Below, piece by piece: positions 59,815 to 64,000 of a stretch of DNA of 64,000 bases; within the stretch, counting starts at the first letter, position 1, and each line of letters opens with the position of its first letter. Source of the DNA: Cylindrodendrum hubeiense (taxonomy: Eukaryota; Ascomycota; Sordariomycetes; Hypocreales; Nectriaceae); assembly GCA_014621425.1 (NCBI GenBank), contig JAANBB010000013.1, positions 186,001 to 250,000 of the forward strand, written 5' to 3'. The position numbers were made by a program, and so were the translations under genes. The notes under the pieces were generated by a model. The model was not told the origin of the DNA. It saw only the letters and a list, made by a program, of their open reading frames with translations, and made no database searches.

Positions 59815-60835
59815 CTTACTCGGCCGTCCCGATGAGGTGCTAAGCAAAAGGGAAGTCATGACCTAACAAGCCGCTACTAACAAATTAGGAAGTTATTCAC
59901 GCAATAAGTACCACATTGAAAATAAAATAAAAGGCTATTTCTCCTTCAATACTTGGTGGCCTTCTGCTATGCTGGATGATCACCGGAAAATGCCTGACGC
60001 TGCCGAAAATGCAGAACCCACTCACAGGCCATACTGAAGGTCTTATCTCCAAAATGTACCCTATTGGCTCCTTTTAACGATGAGCTGTTCAGTGGAGCTC
60101 CTTAGGTAGTGGCCGCTAGTTCTACAGGTTAATAAAGTGGATAAGCTTATCTCGAACACACGGGATGGCAACGGGATGATGGCTTCTTTGCTAATCTGCA
60201 GTATCTATCTATGCCTAGATTCTAATCTGCCCAATCATTATACGATGATCAATCGTTGACAGCCTTGTCCGACCTTCCTTTTCGCGTACCTCATCATCGC
60301 GATTCTAGTAGAGGGGCACTATCCCCCACTTCCTAATCAGGCAATCAGAACCCGTCAAGACACCACCTTGCCGTATTCTTCCACACTACCCCGAGATCAT
60401 GTGAGTAACCTAATGTGTAGACATCAAGACTGGCAAGTGCTGCATCGGCGTTGTTCCTGCATGTTACACTACTACTAATACAAGGCTTCATGGGACGTGG
60501 AGAGGGACGATGTAATCGAATCCAAGTGCACTCAAAGCCCGATCGATTGAACAAAAAAGAAACGAAGTGCCCAATGTGAAAAATGATGTAGAGATGGACG
60601 GGTGGCATCCGTACTTTCGGAAAGCACCTCGTAACGCGCGTCCTCATAGTGTTGTATAAGCTTAGGTTGGCCGATCCGACTTGGCCCAGACTTTTAGCGG
60701 CGGCGAAGCGTTGGATCAGATTAGCGTTCTGGAGTCCCAGCGTCGGTGCAATGCGACCCGAATGTACTCCGCAGAGACGTTCGAGGTTTCCCCACAAGAA
60801 GGTTACCGGATACCAGATCCCTGGGTCGTCTGATA

Positions 60836-60890
60836 ATGACTCGTGGTGCGATTAGGACTGCAGTTCAATCATGACTCGTGGTGCGATTAG
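60836..60890. repeat. 20-bp direct repeat pair
   Basis: ATGACTCGTGGTGCGATTAG occurs at 60836-60855 and again at 60871-60890, 35 bp apart start to start, upstream of the amidase gene. No function is assigned. Confidence 0.8.
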
Positions 60891-61060
60891 CATGAGAGAG
60901 TGAGATGTCATTTGGGTTAGAAATCACAACGAGGCCATTGAAGTCGGATAAAGACAAGCAGGATATAGACCGGCAGTTCCCCCTCTCACACCTGCATTCA
61001 TAACTGTGATAGGCCTGCATCTCTGCTGACAAATAACTGGGCTTTGTTCTATCTGCAACC

Positions 61061-63083
61061 ATGCGTCCAATCTCAATTGCATTGACTGCCGCCGGCCTCG
61101 TTGCCACAGCGGTTGCCAAGAGCAGCAGTGACCCGTTCCCTTGTAAGTGCAATGCTCCATATTACGACTTATCGACTGACGAATAACAGTGCCACTCTGC
61201 AATGGAATCGACATTGAGGATGCCACCATTGACGAACTCCAACGGTGGATGATGCTTGGGGATCTCACTAGCAAGGATTTGGTCAAATGCTATGTCGCCC
61301 GAATCGAGCAAACCAATGGGTGAGTCGCCCCCGAATACCGAATAACGGGAAACTGACTGGTATAGCTATCTCCGCTCAGTCAGTGAGGTGAACCCTGACG
61401 CTCTCTCCATTGCCTCCGCCCTCGACAAGGAGAGGGCGAAGCACGGCATTCGTGGCCCAATGCATGGAATCCCATTCATGGTCAAGGACAACATCTATAC
61501 CGATGATAAACACAACACTAGCGAGGGCGGCTTGGTCTTGCTTGGTGGTAGGTACTCATCTGAGGCCACAGTAGTAGCCAAGATTCGTGCGGCAGGTGGT
61601 GTTTTGCTGGGCCATGCGGCCTTGTCAGAAGCTGCAGATCACCGTGCTCTGTCGAATTTCTCCGATGGATACTCTACCCGAGTTGGACAGACCAGGAATC
61701 CTTTCAACTTGACTCAGCCTACATCGGGTAGCAGTGGAGGATCTGTCGTTGCTGTCCGAAGCAACCAAGTGGCTATTGCCCTAGGCTCCGAGACACACGG
61801 GTACGTGTCTGGCTCCGTGCCATGGAATGGTTACGTTTCTAACAGTTAAACAGATCTCTCGTGCATCCTGCTGCTCTCTTGGGTCTTTATACCCTCAAGT
61901 CGACCCCCGGCCTGATATCGAGACACGGTATTGTCCCGGGCAGCTTCTATCACGATACCCCAGGGCCTGTTGCTCGCTCGATGAAGGACGTCGCGATTTT
62001 ATTCGACATCATGGCCGGCGTGGACCGCTTTGACAATTCTACTTTCGACGCGCTTGGCCACTATCCAGAGGATGGCTACAGCGCCGAGGTTGTTGGTAAG
62101 GATGCGCTGCGAGGCATGAAGCTGGGTCTGCCATGGAACCCGTACTGGTCGACTATTAGCGTAAGTTATCTGCGATCTACCAAGACGGACTGCTTACAAT
62201 TAATTAGTCCATCAACTCCCCTGGTCAGCGAGACCAGTATGAGAAGCGTGTCAAGGAACTGAAGGCGGCCGGAGCAGAGATCTACAACATTACGGTATGC
62301 CGCCTGACAATTCATACTTATTCCCGAACTCATGCTGACGCAATCTAGTACATTCCTGGCATTCAGAATGTCGCCAGCCGCTACGGATTCGGTCAGCCCT
62401 CTGATGTTGCCGCAGAATACGGCCAGCTTGAAGCTTACAATACCCTCCTTGCTGTTGGATACGGCGAGTGGCTTAAGGGCTGGACATTTCCCAGAGGCGA
62501 CAAGCGCCGTGGCATGTCTAGCCTCGCTCAGATGGCCGCCTGGAACGATGCCCACAACGACACTACGGGATCGCTAGGAAACGGCACCTGGTGGTATAAT
62601 ACCGTTTCAGGACAGGACTTTTACGACAATGCCATCGCTACTAACGGCACAATGGGCGACAAGTTCTGGAAGGCGTTCGGCTGGGGACGTCGCACCGCCC
62701 GTCAGGCAATTGATGGAGGCCACGCCGTCGTTCTTAAAAACGGCACCGTGATTGAGCTCGACGGACTTCTGGTACCCAATGACCCATCAGGTGGCTTCGA
62801 CAACGCCTGCTCCTCAATCCCCTCCTATGCAGGCTACCCCATCGCCTCGGTACCCATTGGACAGAGCGGTTACAGTCTTCCGTGTGGAATCTGTATCTAC
62901 GGACGGCAATACTCCGAGCCCAAGCTCATCAGGGTGGCTTCGGCCATGGAAGACCTATTCCGTTGGAACGCGAAACCAAAGTTTCACAACTACAAGACTG
63001 CCAAGGGACGCTGGGAGACACTGTGGCCTGGATATACCTGCACGGAGGACTCCTTAGATCATTATGGTTGCGCAAAAGCTTGA
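61061..63083 (+). CDS. Secreted amidase-signature family protein
   Basis: Six exons (61061-61142, 61190-61319, 61366-61800, 61854-62160, 62208-62294, 62349-63083) give 591 residues. A signal peptide covers residues 1-19. The amidase signature is complete: catalytic Lys111 in MVKDNI, the cis-serine in SGSSGGS (about 191-197), and the nucleophile Ser217 in GSETHGS, one of whose codon boundaries is split by intron 3. Enzymes of this family hydrolyse amides. Secreted fungal members are often annotated as glutamyl-tRNA amidotransferase-like or fatty-acid-amide-hydrolase-like, but the substrate here is unknown. Several NxT/S sites suggest N-glycosylation. Five introns of 46-54 bp all have consensus ends. 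The C-terminal region (from GNGTWWY) is less conserved. Confidence 0.9.
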
Positions 63084-63743
63084 GGATACACCGCTAGGTC
63101 ATCGCCCACAAATATAGCATCATTAAGAGAAGTACAGGACCGCCTTAAGGGATAGTTAGAATAACATTCCAACCTACAATTCTTTACATTTTAGAGGCGT
63201 GCCTGATTTTAACTGAATATCTTGCTGAAAACAGGATCGTTCTTTTTGCCGAACCTATTAACCAACACCATCAGAACCAACTATTCTCTCCATACAATTT
63301 ACGCTTTATTTAAAACTTATCTTTACACTCGCCTTTGATTCCTATACTATTTGTTACTGGTCGCATCTGCACCACTAAGGCGGCTGCATAAGTCAAGGGG
63401 AGACAGGCTCGGACGGAGCGATTAGGAGGAAGCCCCTCTTGCCAGCTTGCTAGACAACAAGCCGCAGTTAGATGGCCACGTGTGATGCAGTTTGATATCT
63501 GTCGCTACCGATCTAGGAAACAGACTACCAGATATACGTTTCGTTTTCTACCTTGTTTTCGTCTATTCGCTGAGTGCTTCCCCCGGAAGACTGGCCATGT
63601 CAGACGCCACTAAGGGCAGGCATCAATGCGTCTTTTTAGTTAGAAGAGTCACATGACATGCTGACGTCCGCCAAATGCGAAATGGCTTCAATGATGGGTG
63701 TCAGATGGCGATTTATCTCTCAGCTTTCTCACAAATTCTCAAT
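63084..63743. other. Intergenic, promoter of HET-type gene
   Basis: About 0.66 kb between the amidase stop and the next gene. No coding content is supported. Confidence 0.4.
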
Positions 63744-64000
63744 ATGTCCTTGCCAACCACATTGTGCGAGTTTTGCGCCGATATACCACTTGACCCCGAC
63801 CTCCTCGATGACGATGCTCGTCACACATTCAACCTGGGTTCTGGCGCCCGGGTCAAGAGTAGCCCTTGTCCATTATGCCGGCTTGTCCTCCACGCATGTT
63901 TCGAGGGCGGTGGGGATGTAAGGGATGATGATGAGATGGAGATGCCATGGAGGTCTGGACCTGGCAACCGCCGGGCATTTCTAGCCCCGCATGGTGGTGT
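63744..64000 (+). CDS. N-terminal part of a HET-type (heterokaryon incompatibility) protein
   Basis: The frame starting at 63744 remains open to the end of the window (85 full codons). Its first residues, LCEFCADIPL, followed by SSPCPLCRLVLHACFEGGGD, have the cysteine pairs that commonly precede the HET domain in fungal incompatibility proteins. The HET domain proper is not reached here, so the assignment rests on this leader alone. HET proteins cause cell death after fusion of unlike individuals. This one would lie beside the NLR genes and the KP4 gene. The gene is partial because of the window edge and is not interrupted where visible. Confidence 0.6.
   Translation, partial: MSLPTTLCEFCADIPLDPDLLDDDARHTFNLGSGARVKSSPCPLCRLVLHACFEGGGDVRDDDEMEMPWRSGPGNRRAFLAPHGG

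Larger units (their letters stand above)
58986..61060. other. Gene-poor region with a MITE-like repeat
   Basis: About 2.1 kb with no supported gene. It contains the inverted-repeat element at 59671-59814 and a 20-bp direct repeat at 60836-60890. The last bases hold the amidase promoter. Confidence 0.45.

Noticed and set aside
1..64000. tRNA, rRNA, CRISPR arrays, bacterial-type promoters
   Set aside because: No cloverleaf-like or repeat-spacer structure was noticed, and the intron-bearing genes show a eukaryotic genome, in which CRISPR and Shine-Dalgarno features are not expected.

Overview
This 64 kb window is nuclear DNA of a filamentous ascomycete (Pezizomycotina, probably Sordariomycetes; that rank is an inference). 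The evidence is many genes with 45-65 bp GT-AG introns, loose gene spacing, and fungus-specific families: HET, NACHT NLRs, DUF7702, KP4-like secreted protein, and fused BioDA with a peroxisomal-type BioF. I saw no tRNA, rRNA, CRISPR array or intact transposon. Exon joins were worked out by hand. Where the spliced total is divisible by three and gives an uninterrupted protein, I treat the model as reliable.

Layout. 0.4-6.6 kb: ABHD12-like hydrolase with a 5-bp frameshift, a 14-TM-type DHA2 MFS exporter, a conserved fungal protein of unknown function, and a secreted PAN/apple-like protein. 6.6-10.4 kb: gene-poor stretch with a 32-bp tandem repeat and a diverged repeat pair. 10.4-14.0 kb: DUF7702 membrane protein, a small charged protein and a small secreted protein. 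14.6-19.4 kb: divergent biotin pair, BioDA (minus) and BioF (plus, C-terminal AKL). 19.9-27.6 kb: HIRAN-SNF2-RING ATPase, tail-to-tail with a DUF7708-like NACHT STAND protein whose reading frame has an in-frame TAG. 28.3-33.3 kb: a fungal regulator-like gene, then an SDR and an HHxxxDG acyltransferase. 34.5-47.3 kb: a secreted Ser/Thr-rich protein, a patatin-like phospholipase tail-to-tail with a PNP-NACHT-ankyrin NLR, and a large secreted SGNH esterase / FG-GAP propeller / putative aerolysin-like protein. 47.3-54.6 kb: a decayed Dal5-type permease and a GT91-like glycosyltransferase with a probable 1-nt deletion. 54.6-64 kb: a secreted tandem KP4 protein, a kelch-type membrane protein, a MITE-like inverted repeat, a secreted amidase, and the start of a HET-type protein cut by the window edge.

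How the parts fit. The biotin genes are a housekeeping unit. BioF makes KAPA, probably in peroxisomes, and BioDA carries out the next two steps. Much of the rest is accessory: two NACHT NLR-type proteins, a HET-type protein, a patatin, a KP4-like protein and a possible pore-forming secreted protein, mixed with broken genes. This looks like a region concerned with nonself recognition and antagonism, with gene turnover. The best candidates for something new are the patatin/PNP-NACHT-ANK pair (36.5-41.9 kb) and the three-part secreted protein (42.4-47.3 kb).
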